A stretch of DNA of 18,329 nt from Flavobacteriales bacterium (GCA_030728235.1 JANRAA010000222.1:1-18329); one strand, 5' to 3'. Counted from the first letter of the stretch, positions 8,285 through 15,467 are shown. Numbers and translations are program-made. Notes: generated from the letters alone by a model not told the origin.

Positions 8285-8310
8285 AAAAAGCCCGACTTGC
8301 ATCGGACTTT
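8283..8310 (-). terminator. Rho-independent terminator of frr
   Basis: On the minus strand AAAGTCCGA and TCGGGCTTT form a 9-bp stem (one U-G pair) with a 6-nt loop, followed by a run of seven U, just downstream of the frr stop. On the plus strand the same hairpin has a C-A mismatch and a poorer tail (TTTCTAAAT), so it should work mainly for frr and only weakly for dxr. Confidence 0.85.
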
Positions 8311-8330
8311 CTAAATATCTCAATTGACCG

Positions 8331-8894
8331 TCACACAGTCATTATCTCACCTTCTTTGGTATCGAGTACAGCATCAACTCTCTTCACGTACTGATCAGTA
8401 AGTTCTTGCACTTTTGTTTCCGCTAGTTTAGCTAAGTCTTCACTCAAGCCATCTTTTTCAGCCATTTTGATAAAGTCGTTGGCTTCTTTACGCGCGTTGC
8501 GGATACCTACTTTTGCGTGTTCTCCCTCACCTCTCGCCTTCTTTGAAAGATCACGACGGCGTTCCTCTGTAAGAGCTGGAACGTTCACAATGATCATTTC
8601 ACCATTGTTTTGAGGGTTCAAACCAAGGTTCGAGTTGATGATTCCTGTTGAAATTGGGTCAATCATCGCTTTCTCCCAAGGTTGAATGGTGATTGTGCGT
8701 GGGTCTGGAGTATTCACGTTTGCGACTTGTTTCAATGGTGTCATCGTACCATAATAGTCGACCATTACAGAATCCAACATACTTGGGTGAGCTTTCCCTG
8801 CGCGAATTTTATTCAATTCGAACTCCAGGTGAGCCATGGCTTTGTTCATTTGGTCTTTCGCTTCATCGAGCGCCATTTGAATCTCTTCAGTCAT
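8331..8894 (-). CDS. frr: Ribosome recycling factor
   Basis: 187 residues, normal RRF length. Together with EF-G it splits post-termination ribosomes. Recognised segments are the N-terminal helix followed by LNKIRAGKAHPSMLD, then YYGTMTPLKQVANV, DPRTITIQPWEKAMI, and the helical second half beginning LTEERRRDLSKKARGEGE. It lies 83 nt downstream of pyrH on the same strand, the usual pyrH-frr neighbourhood. It has a TAnnTTTG-type element in the gap and its own terminator. The start ATG at 8894 is conventional for the family. Confidence 0.97.
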   Translation of the reverse strand: MTEEIQMALDEAKDQMNKAMAHLEFELNKIRAGKAHPSMLDSVMVDYYGTMTPLKQVANVNTPDPRTITIQPWEKAMIDPISTGIINSNLGLNPQNNGEMIIVNVPALTEERRRDLSKKARGEGEHAKVGIRNARKEANDFIKMAEKDGLSEDLAKLAETKVQELTDQYVKRVDAVLDTKEGEIMTV

Positions 8895-8914
8895 ACCAAT
8901 TGTTTCTTATGTGG

Positions 8915-8922
8915 CAAAAATA
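8915..8922 (-). promoter_or_regulatory. Candidate frr -7 element (TATTTTTG)
   Basis: Read on the minus strand, 8922 to 8915 is TATTTTTG, a full match to TAnnTTTG, 20 nt before the frr ATG. A good -33 TTTG is not visible, so frr may also be read through from pyrH. Confidence 0.4.
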
Positions 8923-8977
8923 CGCAGAACTTTGAATCTATAGCGCTGCAGAGAATTGCTAATCTTTCAATCCTTAA

Positions 8978-9688
8978 TTATTCGAATTCCACCAATGTAC
9001 CGAGTTCTTCACCTTGCATAAGTCGGAGCAAATTTCCAGGAGTATTGATGTCGAATACAATGATTGGCAATTTATTCTCGTTGCAAAGTGTAAAAGCCGT
9101 CATATCCATCACTTTCAATCCTTTCTTATACACCTCATCGAAAGTTACACGGTTATATTTTACAGCGGTTGGGTCTTTCTCAGGATCAGAAGTATAAATA
9201 CCATCCACCCTAGTCCCTTTCAGAATCACGTCTGCTTGAATTTCAATTGCACGCAGCGAAGCTGCTGAATCGGTTGTGAAATAAGGGTTTCCAGTACCCG
9301 CGCCAAAAATTACAACACGACCTTTCTCAAGGTGTCTCACCGCACGGCGGCGGATAAAAGGTTCGGCTACCTGTTTCATTTCGATAGCCGATTGAAGGCG
9401 AGTGCGCACGGAGATCTTCTCCAGAGCAGCCTGCAGCGCCATCGCATTGATCACAGTTGCCAGCATTCCCATGTAATCGCCTTGTGTGCGTTCGATACCA
9501 CCTTCTTCGGCTTGTATTCCACGAAAGATATTTCCTCCGCCAATCACGATGGCGGTTTCTACACCACTATCAACAATTTGCTTTATTTCTTTGGCGTATT
9601 GCATCAAGCGATCATTATCGATCCCAAATTGCTTGTCCCCCATCAACGCTTCACCGCTGAGCTTGAGTAGTATCCTTTTGTATTTCAT
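8978..9688 (-). CDS. pyrH: Uridylate kinase (UMP kinase)
   Basis: 236 residues of the amino-acid-kinase family, typical for bacterial UMP kinase, which phosphorylates UMP to UDP in pyrimidine nucleotide synthesis and acts as a hexamer. Motifs: KLSGEAL near the N terminus (residues 9-15), GGGNIFRG at 50-57, and the nucleotide-binding segment [13 protein letters not shown]. It lies downstream of tsf but a strong terminator (9763-9794) separates them, so it probably has its own promoter. CATATTTG at 9713-9706 (minus strand) is a near-match to the -7 consensus. Confidence 0.97.
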   Translation of the reverse strand: MKYKRILLKLSGEALMGDKQFGIDNDRLMQYAKEIKQIVDSGVETAIVIGGGNIFRGIQAEEGGIERTQGDYMGMLATVINAMALQAALEKISVRTRLQSAIEMKQVAEPFIRRRAVRHLEKGRVVIFGAGTGNPYFTTDSAASLRAIEIQADVILKGTRVDGIYTSDPEKDPTAVKYNRVTFDEVYKKGLKVMDMTAFTLCNENKLPIIVFDINTPGNLLRLMQGEELGTLVEFE

Positions 9689-9744
9689 GTATCAAAGACT
9701 GGATGCAAATATGTGAAAATAAGTTGTAACAGGCTTGTCATAAT

Positions 9745-9758
9745 TACCGACGTCGGTA
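9745..9758. repeat. Perfect 14-bp palindrome upstream of pyrH
   Basis: TACCGACGTCGGTA equals its own reverse complement. It lies between the tsf terminator and the pyrH start, 57 nt before the pyrH ATG, and has no U-run of its own. The position would suit an operator for pyrH, but no regulator can be named. Confidence 0.5.
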
Positions 9759-9762
9759 TGTC

Positions 9763-9794
9763 AAAAAAAAGCCCCCTCATAAATGAGGAGGCTT
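9763..9794 (-). terminator. Rho-independent terminator of the rplM-rpsI-rpsB-tsf block
   Basis: On the minus strand AAGCCTCCTCAT pairs with ATGAGGGGGCTT (one U-G pair) across a tiny AT loop, then eight U follow. It is 18 nt downstream of the tsf stop. On the plus strand no gene needs it. Confidence 0.9.
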
Positions 9795-9812
9795 AAATAT
9801 TTCCGGTAATGA

Positions 9813-10643
9813 TTATCCGAGAGCGATTCTGCGGAACTCATTAACTGTTAGTCCCTTTTCAACACTCGTTAAATACTGTTGAATTGAAACTTTATTGTCT
9901 TTGATGAACGCTTGTTCAAGAAGCGCAGCTTCTTTGAACCATTTGTTCACACGGCCATCAGCAATTTTGTCGGCCATATCAGCAGGCTTACCTTCTTGAA
10001 TAGCCAATTCGCGAGCGATTTCTTTTTCTTTCGCGATGAGAGTAGCAGGAATTTCATCAGCGCTAACAGCTACAGGAGCCATTGCAGCTACTTGCATAGC
10101 AACGTCGCGAGCAACGTCATCATTTGTAGCGATGTTAAAACCAACCATTGAAGCTAGTTTGTTTCCTGGGTGGTTATAGGCAACCACTTTTCCACCTGAT
10201 ACCACTTCGAAAGCAGATAGATCGATTTTTTCACCGATTTTACCTATTTCTTCAGTGATTCTATCTTCGATAGAAAGATCAGAGCCCGTGAACTTCATTC
10301 CTTTCAAAGCGTCCAACCCGCTTGGGTTGTCATTAACTGCGATGTCAAGAATGGTGTTCGCGAAAGTTCCGAACGATTCGTTTTTCGCTACGAAATCGGT
10401 TTCACAGTTCAAAACGATCAAAGCACCACGGGTACCATCAGCGTTTGTTTTAGCCAAAACCAATCCTTCAGCAGCATCGCGATCACTGCGTTTCGCTGCT
10501 ACTTTTTGTCCTTTTTTGCGAAGAACTTCGATTGCTGTTTCGAAATCCCCGTTTGCTTCTTCGAGGGCTTTTTTGCAATCCATCATACCGGCACCGGTAG
10601 TTTGACGCAATTTATTCACCTCTGCTGCAGAAATCTTAATCAT
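9813..10643 (-). CDS. tsf: Elongation factor Ts
   Basis: 276 residues, normal for EF-Ts. It is the guanine-nucleotide exchange factor that recycles EF-Tu. The N-terminal UBA-like domain has LRQTTGAGMMDCKKALEE (12-29), and the exchange-active TDFVAKN motif is at 82-88, both hallmark sequences. It follows rpsB by 50 nt, the near-universal rpsB-tsf pair, and a terminator follows it. The start ATG at 10643 gives the standard MIKISAAEVNKLR N terminus. Confidence 0.98.
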   Translation of the reverse strand: MIKISAAEVNKLRQTTGAGMMDCKKALEEANGDFETAIEVLRKKGQKVAAKRSDRDAAEGLVLAKTNADGTRGALIVLNCETDFVAKNESFGTFANTILDIAVNDNPSGLDALKGMKFTGSDLSIEDRITEEIGKIGEKIDLSAFEVVSGGKVVAYNHPGNKLASMVGFNIATNDDVARDVAMQVAAMAPVAVSADEIPATLIAKEKEIARELAIQEGKPADMADKIADGRVNKWFKEAALLEQAFIKDNKVSIQQYLTSVEKGLTVNEFRRIALG

Positions 10644-10693
10644 GATATTTCTTTTATGAGCTAGTAGTTCGAGACGATTTAAATAGGAGAAGA

Positions 10694-11437
10694 TTAGTTT
10701 TCTTCTTCTACAGCGCTTTCCTTACGCTCTCCTTTTTTGTCTTTGTCAACTTTACGTTCTGACAATCCTTCACCGATAGCACCGCAGATAACGTCTAGAA
10801 TCTTAGCAATAGACTTCGATGCATCATCGTTAGCAGGGATTGGGAAATCGATAGGACGTGGGTCAGAGTTGGTATCAACCATTGCGAAAATTGGAATACC
10901 CAATTTTTGAGCTTCAGCAACAGCGATGTGCTCTTTCTTAACGTCAACGATAAAGATGGCAGCTGGTAGACGGCTCAAATCAGAGATTGATCCGAGGTTC
11001 TTTTCAAGTTTCGCGCGCTGGCGGGTAACTTGAAGACGCTCACGCTTAGAAAGCGTCATGAACGTACCATCTGTTTCCATTTTATCGATCTGCGACATTT
11101 TGCGGATCGCCTTGCGGACAGTAGCGAAGTTGGTAAGCATACCACCTGACCAACGCTCTGTTACAAACGGCATATTCACCGCGTCAACACGCTCGGCAAC
11201 AAGTTCTTTTGCTTGTTTCTTCGTAGCTACGAAAAGGATTTTCTTCCCTGACTTTGCAATCTGACGCATAGCGTTCGCTGCTTCATCAAGTTTAACGATC
11301 GTCTTGTTCAGATCGATGATGTGGATTCCTTTCTGCTCTGTAAAAATGTACGGAGCCATGTTTGGATTCCATTTACGCTTAAGGTGACCGAAGTGTACTC
11401 CAGCATCCAAAAGCTCTTCAAATGTTGCTTTTGCCAT
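10694..11437 (-). CDS. rpsB: 30S ribosomal protein S2
   Basis: 247 residues. The core matches S2: LLDAGVHFGHLKRKWNPNMAPYIF near the N terminus, IIDLNKT, FVATKKQAKELV, RWSGGMLTNF, and the C-terminal PAIFIVDVKKEHIAVAEAQKLGIPIFAMVDTNSDP region. The last 20 or so residues form a charged Lys/Glu-rich tail (KKGERKESAVEEEN). It binds 16S rRNA in the 30S head-body region. A strong hairpin lies 22-57 nt upstream of the ATG on the same strand, and an AGGAAAG purine stretch sits close to the start. Confidence 0.98.
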   Translation of the reverse strand: MAKATFEELLDAGVHFGHLKRKWNPNMAPYIFTEQKGIHIIDLNKTIVKLDEAANAMRQIAKSGKKILFVATKKQAKELVAERVDAVNMPFVTERWSGGMLTNFATVRKAIRKMSQIDKMETDGTFMTLSKRERLQVTRQRAKLEKNLGSISDLSRLPAAIFIVDVKKEHIAVAEAQKLGIPIFAMVDTNSDPRPIDFPIPANDDASKSIAKILDVICGAIGEGLSERKVDKDKKGERKESAVEEEN

Positions 11438-11459
11438 TTGTTTACTTTCCTAATTAAAC

Positions 11460-11494
11460 AACTCCTGAGTAGCCCAAAAGGGATCTCAGGAGTT
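11460..11494 (-). promoter_or_regulatory. Hairpin in the rpsI-rpsB gap, candidate leader or attenuator
   Basis: AACTCCTGAG (11460-11469) and CTCAGGAGTT (11485-11494) are perfect 10-bp reverse complements. The 15-nt spacer holds a second short stem, CCC and GGG around four bases. On the minus strand the structure is followed by GTTTAATTAGG rather than a U-run, so it is not a classical terminator. It lies wholly between the rpsI stop and the rpsB start. It could be an S2-type autoregulatory leader, an RNA processing site or a partial attenuator. Confidence 0.6.
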
Positions 11495-11530
11495 TGGATT
11501 CTAAACTTATTATTAAAGTTCCAGTGCGTA

Positions 11531-11917
11531 TTAACGCTTAGAGAACTGGAATTTCTTACGAGCTTTCTTCTGACCGAACTTCTTACGCTCAACCATACGT
11601 GGGTCACGTGTAGTAAGTCCTTCAGCTTTCAATGCCGACTTCCAATCTGCGTTGATCTCGATCAAAGCTTTCGATATCGCCAAACGAATTGCCTCAGCTT
11701 GTCCAGTAATACCACCACCTTGTACATTCACTTTAACGTCGTACTTGTCTACGTTTTCAGTCAATGCAAACGGCTGGCGCACTTTGTATTGTAGGATCCC
11801 TGCTGGGAAATAATCTTTAACGTCGCGCTTATTAACTACGATCTGTCCGTTTCCTTCTTTCAAATAGATACGGGCTACAGATGTCTTACGACGGCCTGAG
11901 GTATTAACAACTTCCAT
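11531..11917 (-). CDS. rpsI: 30S ribosomal protein S9
   Basis: 128 residues, typical S9. N terminus VNTSGRRKTSVARIYLKEGNG, middle YDVKVNVQGGGITGQAEAIRLAISKALI, and the extended basic C terminus ending FSKR, whose final Lys-Arg reaches the P-site tRNA in the ribosome. It is 15 nt downstream of rplM, the conserved rplM-rpsI pair. The start at 11917 gives the standard length. Confidence 0.98.
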   Translation of the reverse strand: MEVVNTSGRRKTSVARIYLKEGNGQIVVNKRDVKDYFPAGILQYKVRQPFALTENVDKYDVKVNVQGGGITGQAEAIRLAISKALIEINADWKSALKAEGLTTRDPRMVERKKFGQKKARKKFQFSKR

Positions 11918-11932
11918 GCTGTGATGGCTTTA

Positions 11933-12382
11933 TTACTTTTTGATTTCGTATTTCTCTGGCTTCTGTGCCTCGTACTTGTGCTCCGAACCAACAACAACGT
12001 GCATGTTACGGAAGAGGTCACGGCCTAAACTGTTCTTTGGCAACATGCCGCGAACTGCTTTTTCTACCAAGTCGGCCGGCTTACGCTTCATCACTTCACG
12101 AGCTGTGCGTACACGCTGACCACCAGGATAGCCTGTGTGGCGAATGTATTCTTTATCATCCCACTTGTTGCCCGAAAGCGCCACCTTCTCCGCGTTGATT
12201 ACGATAACGTAATCACCACAGTCAGCGTGAGGGGTGAAATTAGTCTTATGCTTGCCGCGAATCAAACTCGCAACATTCGAAGCCAAACGGCCGAGAGGTT
12301 GTCCTTCTGCATCGATCAACAACCACTTTTTGTCGGCATTCGCCTTATTAACCGATACGGTTTTATAGCTTAAAGTATCCAC
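11933..12382 (-). CDS. rplM: 50S ribosomal protein L13
   Basis: 149 residues. Matches L13: WLLIDAEGQPLGRLASNVASLIRGKHK, TPHADCGDYVIVINAEKVALSGNKWDDK, YIRHTGYPGG, and AVRGMLPKNSLGRDLFRNMHVVVGSEHKYEAQKPE. It is the first gene of the translation block and is preceded by a well-formed promoter at 12425-12456 and a leader of about 35 nt. Ribosomal-protein leaders for L13 have been described in Bacteroidia, so autoregulation is possible. No long structured leader is obvious here beyond a small CCC/GGG hairpin around 12409-12420. Confidence 0.98.
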   Translation of the reverse strand: MDTLSYKTVSVNKANADKKWLLIDAEGQPLGRLASNVASLIRGKHKTNFTPHADCGDYVIVINAEKVALSGNKWDDKEYIRHTGYPGGQRVRTAREVMKRKPADLVEKAVRGMLPKNSLGRDLFRNMHVVVGSEHKYEAQKPEKYEIKK

Positions 12383-12424
12383 AATACTTATTATTAATGC
12401 TTTAGTGCTCCCAAAAACGGGCTG

Positions 12425-12456
12425 CGAAGATAGTGCTTTATTCTCTTTCCGACAAA
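12425..12456 (-). promoter_or_regulatory. Promoter of the rplM-rpsI-rpsB-tsf block
   Basis: On the minus strand TTTG (12456-12453) and TATCTTCG (12432-12425) are separated by exactly 20 nt. This fits the Bacteroidota layout of TTTG, about 19-20 nt, then TAnnTTTG, with one mismatch in the -7 element. Transcription would start near 12418, about 35 nt ahead of rplM. It is the best-formed promoter in the window. Confidence 0.7.
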
Positions 12457-12516
12457 CCCAAACGCGAATAATTCACAACAAACGTGTTTTATTCACATCT
12501 TTCCCCTTTTCCCAAC

Positions 12517-12538
12517 AAAAAAAGCGCCGATGGCGCTT
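12517..12538 (-). terminator. Rho-independent terminator after tRNA-Val
   Basis: On the minus strand AAGCGCC and GGCGCTT form a perfect 7-bp stem with a 3-nt loop, continued by a U-run (12523-12517). It starts 3 nt after the tRNA discriminator base and lies upstream of the rplM promoter, so it insulates that promoter from the tRNA transcript. Confidence 0.9.
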
Positions 12539-12540
12539 AG

Positions 12541-12615
12541 TGGGCATTACTGGATTCGAACCAGTGACCCCTACCTTGTCGAGGTAGTGCTCTAAACCAA
12601 CTGAGCTAAATGCCC
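12541..12615 (-). tRNA. tRNA-Val, anticodon GAC
   Basis: A complete 75-nt cloverleaf reads on the minus strand. Acceptor GGGCATT pairs with AATGCCC, then U8-A9, D arm GCTC/GAGC with a 10-nt loop, anticodon stem CTACC/GGTAG, a 5-nt variable loop, and T arm ACTGG/CCAGT with loop TTCGAAT and discriminator A73. The 7-nt anticodon loop is TCGACAA, giving anticodon GAC at 34-36 (valine). CCA is not encoded, as in many Bacteroidota. Position 33 is C, where U is nearly universal. The 5' end is only 11 nt after the stop codon of the small acidic protein gene. Confidence 0.92.
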
Positions 12616-12626
12616 TCGACCGATTT

Positions 12627-12986
12627 TTAATCTTCGTCGTCGTCGTCGTCGCCATCAGCATCGTCGGCCACGTCTTCAACATCGTCGTCGTCATCGTCGT
12701 CAGATGCTTCAGATGAGTTGTCGAATTCATAATCTTTCGATTCTGAAAACGTATCCAACGTAAAGTCATCATCGGTATACTGGTCAATAACTTCCAACAT
12801 CCGTGTATCTATTTTGAACAGATACAATGTGTCTTCCGTTTTAATCTCCAGTCCTTTAAACGACTCACCATCAGGTTTTTTGAAGGTGATTAGATCTTCA
12901 ACGACAAAGCCGTCAGGATACTCGTTGGCAATCAGTTGCAATTGCTCAGGAGTAATTGTTTTGTAATCTTTAATAACCCGTTTCAC
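12627..12986 (-). CDS. Small acidic conserved protein with poly-Asp tail (function unknown)
   Basis: 119 residues in two parts. Residues 1-65 are a compact, ordinary-composition domain (KRVIKDYKTITPEQLQLI, PDGF, LITFKKPDGE, KGLEIKTEDTLYLFKI). From about residue 71 the sequence is almost only Asp, Glu and Ser, including a run of seven Asp and a run of five Asp near the end, encoded by GAC/GAT repeats. No signal peptide or membrane segment is seen. My recollection is that similar small proteins are conserved in Bacteroidota and sometimes labelled DNA primase, but no primase motif is present and I do not adopt that name. It starts 10 nt after the DHS-like gene and ends 11 nt before tRNA-Val, so all three are probably one transcript. 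Confidence 0.8.
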   Translation of the reverse strand: MKRVIKDYKTITPEQLQLIANEYPDGFVVEDLITFKKPDGESFKGLEIKTEDTLYLFKIDTRMLEVIDQYTDDDFTLDTFSESKDYEFDNSSEASDDDDDDDVEDVADDADGDDDDDED

Positions 12987-12996
12987 GACGAAAAAT

Positions 12997-13965
12997 TTAC
13001 ATATTCAAGAGCCAAGCGAAAATCAATGGTGCCACAATCGTTGCATCCGATTCAATTACGTACTTCGGCGTATCTATTCCAAGTTTTCCCCAAGTAATTT
13101 TTTCATTTGGTACCGCTCCTGAATAAGATCCAAAGCTGGTGGTACTATCTGAAATCTGGCAGAAATAAGCCCACAAAGGAACTTCTCCTCTACCCATGTC
13201 TTGGTGTAACATTGGTACTACACATATTGGGAAATCTCCCGCTATTCCTCCACCGATCTGGAAGAACCCTATTCCAGTGCCTGTTGCATGCTGCGTATAC
13301 CAGTCTGCCAACCACATCATGTACTCAATACCTGATTTCACAGTTGAAGGTTTCGTATCACCCAACAAACAATGCGCTGCAAATATATTCCCCAAGGTGC
13401 TGTCTTCCCAACCCGGCACAATAATAGGCAGGTTTTTCTCAGCAGCAGCTACCATCCACGAATCTTTTGGGTCAATTTCATAATATTGCTCTAAGACTCC
13501 GCTGCGAATGGCTTCATAAAAGTACTCATGCGGAAATCTGCGCTCTCCTTTTGATTCTGCAGCTTGCCATAAGTCAACCATGTGGCTCTCCAAACGACGA
13601 AACGCTTCGTGCTCAGGAATACATGTGTCAGTTACACGGTTCAAACCGCGGTCTAAAAGTGCTTGCTCTTCTTGTGGCGTCAAATCACGGTAATGAGGAA
13701 CACGCTCATAATGACTGTGGGCTACAAGGTTCATCACGTCTTCTTCCAAGTTCGCACCTGTGCATGATATTATGTGCACCTTATCTTGGCGTATCATCTC
13801 GGCAAGGGTCTTACCCAACTCTGCGGTACTCATAGCACCAGCAAGAGTGATCATCATCTTCCCTCCACTCGCCAAATGGTCTTCATAACCAACAGCCGCA
13901 TCTTTAACTACTGCTGAGTTGAAGTGTAAATAGTTCTTTTCAATGAATTCGCGAATAGCACCCAT
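12997..13965 (-). CDS. Deoxyhypusine-synthase-like protein (bacterial type, probable polyamine enzyme)
   Basis: 322 residues from the ATG at 13965; a TTG 39 nt upstream is open but adds residues outside the family core. Family features: FIEKNYLHFNSA near the N terminus, the NAD-binding ITLAGAMSTAELG and CTGANLEEDV, the IPGWEDSTLGN-like region (IVPGWEDSTLGN), GGGIAGDFPI, and the WGKL motif whose Lys294 matches the active-site lysine of eukaryotic deoxyhypusine synthase. True DHS modifies eIF5A, absent from bacteria. Bacterial relatives have been linked to homospermidine and related polyamine synthesis. It follows arginine decarboxylase on the same strand after 107 nt, which supports a polyamine substrate. 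The exact reaction cannot be read from sequence. Confidence 0.88.
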   Translation of the reverse strand: MGAIREFIEKNYLHFNSAVVKDAAVGYEDHLASGGKMMITLAGAMSTAELGKTLAEMIRQDKVHIISCTGANLEEDVMNLVAHSHYERVPHYRDLTPQEEQALLDRGLNRVTDTCIPEHEAFRRLESHMVDLWQAAESKGERRFPHEYFYEAIRSGVLEQYYEIDPKDSWMVAAAEKNLPIIVPGWEDSTLGNIFAAHCLLGDTKPSTVKSGIEYMMWLADWYTQHATGTGIGFFQIGGGIAGDFPICVVPMLHQDMGRGEVPLWAYFCQISDSTTSFGSYSGAVPNEKITWGKLGIDTPKYVIESDATIVAPLIFAWLLNM

Positions 13966-14000
13966 CGGTTCTTCGTTGTTTGTGTGTTGTAAATATGGTG

Positions 14001-14031
14001 GCAAGTTATGCGTTCAACTGTCCGCTTCAAA
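14001..14031 (-). promoter_or_regulatory. Weak candidate promoter of the DHS-like gene
   Basis: On the minus strand TTTG (14031-14028) is followed after 19 nt by TAACTTGC (14008-14001), a partial match to TAnnTTTG. It would give a leader of about 30 nt to the ATG at 13965. The -7 element has two mismatches, so this is tentative; read-through from speA is the alternative. Confidence 0.3.
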
Positions 14032-14072
14032 AATTATTTGATCTCTTTGCCAGATTAGTTTGTCCTCGTTGG

Positions 14073-15467
14073 TCAATAACCCAATAATTTGAGCATCGAT
14101 TTCGATTTCTGCTCTTCGCTAAAGACCTCTGTCAATAAATTTCCGTCTTCATCACGATCAATCAAAATGTGTTTCGGACCTGGTATCAAACAGTGGTGCA
14201 CACCGCCGTAACCACCAATGCTATCTTGATAGGCGCCGGTATTGAAAAAGCCGATATACAGATCCTTCACTTTACTGAACTTCGGTAAATAAATGGCGTT
14301 GATGTGCTGCTCTGAGTTGTAGTAATCGTCGCTATCACAAGTCAATCCACCTAAAAACACACGCTCGTACTCTCTATTCCAACCATTCACCGGCAACATG
14401 ATAAACCTGCGGTTGATGGCCCAACTATCTGGTAAGGTGGTCATGAAAGAAGAATCAATCATGTTCCAACTCTCTCTGTCGTTCTGCTGCTTCTGGTACA
14501 ATATCTTATACAACATCCCGCCGCTTTCACCAACGGTGAATGATCCAAACTCAGTATATATATGTGGAAGTGGAACCCCTTCTGCCTCACAAACAGATTT
14601 GATCTGCTCTAGAATGGCACCGATGATATACTCGTAGTCGTATTCAAAAGCCAAGGAGTTCTTGATCGGAAATCCGCCGCCTATGTTCAGTGAGTCGAGG
14701 GTCGGACAAATCTTCTTCAGGTCGCAGTAAACTTTGAGGGTCTTGCTCAATTCGTTCCAGTAATATGCGGTGTCGCGAATTCCGGTGTTAACGAAGAAGT
14801 GCAACATCCGCAGACTTAGATTCGGATTCGACTCTTTTAATTCGTTGTAAAATGGGAGGATGCGTTTGTATCCAATTCCAAGGCGAGATGTGTAGAACTC
14901 AAACTTTGGTTCTTCCTCAGATGCGATTCGGATTCCGACATCCATTGGAGCCGAAACATATTTCTGAAACAACTTGGTCTCGTGGTCGTTGTCTAATATC
15001 GGAATGATCTCAGTAAAACCTGCCTTCACCAACGAGTTGATGTTCCGAATGTATTCCTCTTTCTTAAACCCGTTGCAAATGATGCGCTTCGATGTGTCGA
15101 TTTTGCCTTGCTTGTAAAGAGACATAACAATGTCCAAATCGAAGGGAGAACTGGTCTCAATATGCGCACCGGCCTTCACTGCAGCTTCCAACACAAAGTT
15201 GAAGTGTGAACTCTTCGTTACATAACAATAGTGGTACTCGGCATTGTAGTCGAGTCGCTTCATGGCATCATCAAACCACTTTCTAGCGCGGTGTATGTTT
15301 TGGCCAATTTTAGGAAGGTATGTGAACTTCAAAGGCGTTCCATGCTCCTTAATGAGTTTCATTAACTCAATTTTATGGAAGGTTAAACTGCCTTGATCAT
15401 CGAAGCCAAATTCTTCTTGAGGCCACTCGAAGGTCTGATCTATTAGGTCTAAGTATTGAATTTTCAT
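14073..15467 (-). CDS. speA: Arginine decarboxylase (PLP-dependent, biosynthetic SpeA type)
   Basis: 464 residues from the ATG at 15467 (MKIQYLDLIDQTF). The frame stays open 19 codons further upstream, but those residues do not resemble the family. The alanine-racemase-fold barrel carries the probable PLP lysine, Lys85, in CYVTKSSHF. Later motifs are HFFVNTGIRDTAYYW, LNIGGGFPIKNS, the substrate-side TEFGSFTVGESG, and CDSDDYYN near the C terminus, as in fold-III decarboxylases. It is shorter than the roughly 630-660-residue E. coli SpeA and matches the compact Bacteroidota form. The reaction is L-arginine to agmatine plus CO2. The neighbouring DHS-like gene suggests a polyamine locus, but no agmatinase gene is adjacent. 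Confidence 0.9.
   Translation of the reverse strand: MKIQYLDLIDQTFEWPQEEFGFDDQGSLTFHKIELMKLIKEHGTPLKFTYLPKIGQNIHRARKWFDDAMKRLDYNAEYHYCYVTKSSHFNFVLEAAVKAGAHIETSSPFDLDIVMSLYKQGKIDTSKRIICNGFKKEEYIRNINSLVKAGFTEIIPILDNDHETKLFQKYVSAPMDVGIRIASEEEPKFEFYTSRLGIGYKRILPFYNELKESNPNLSLRMLHFFVNTGIRDTAYYWNELSKTLKVYCDLKKICPTLDSLNIGGGFPIKNSLAFEYDYEYIIGAILEQIKSVCEAEGVPLPHIYTEFGSFTVGESGGMLYKILYQKQQNDRESWNMIDSSFMTTLPDSWAINRRFIMLPVNGWNREYERVFLGGLTCDSDDYYNSEQHINAIYLPKFSKVKDLYIGFFNTGAYQDSIGGYGGVHHCLIPGPKHILIDRDEDGNLLTEVFSEEQKSKSMLKLLGY

Noticed and set aside
11321..11794. 157-residue plus-strand open frame opposite rpsB and rpsI
   Set aside because: Shadow of two highly conserved ribosomal protein genes; it has no recognisable domain and crosses the rpsB leader hairpin.
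12405..12587. Open frame on the plus strand across the tRNA region, ending in GITGFEPVTPTLSR
   Set aside because: This peptide is a well-known artefact of translating the antisense of a tRNA gene; the tRNA-Val and its terminator explain the sequence.
12631..12710. Trinucleotide repeat as a CRISPR-like or mobile repeat
   Set aside because: It is in-frame Asp/Glu codon repetition inside the acidic protein gene, with no spacers or flanking element.
12997..13965. True deoxyhypusine synthase modifying eIF5A
   Set aside because: Bacteria lack eIF5A, and the neighbouring arginine decarboxylase points to polyamine chemistry.
13966..14004. Extended start of the DHS-like protein at TTG 14004
   Set aside because: The 13 extra residues do not fit the family N terminus, and the stretch overlaps the candidate promoter; the ATG at 13965 is better.
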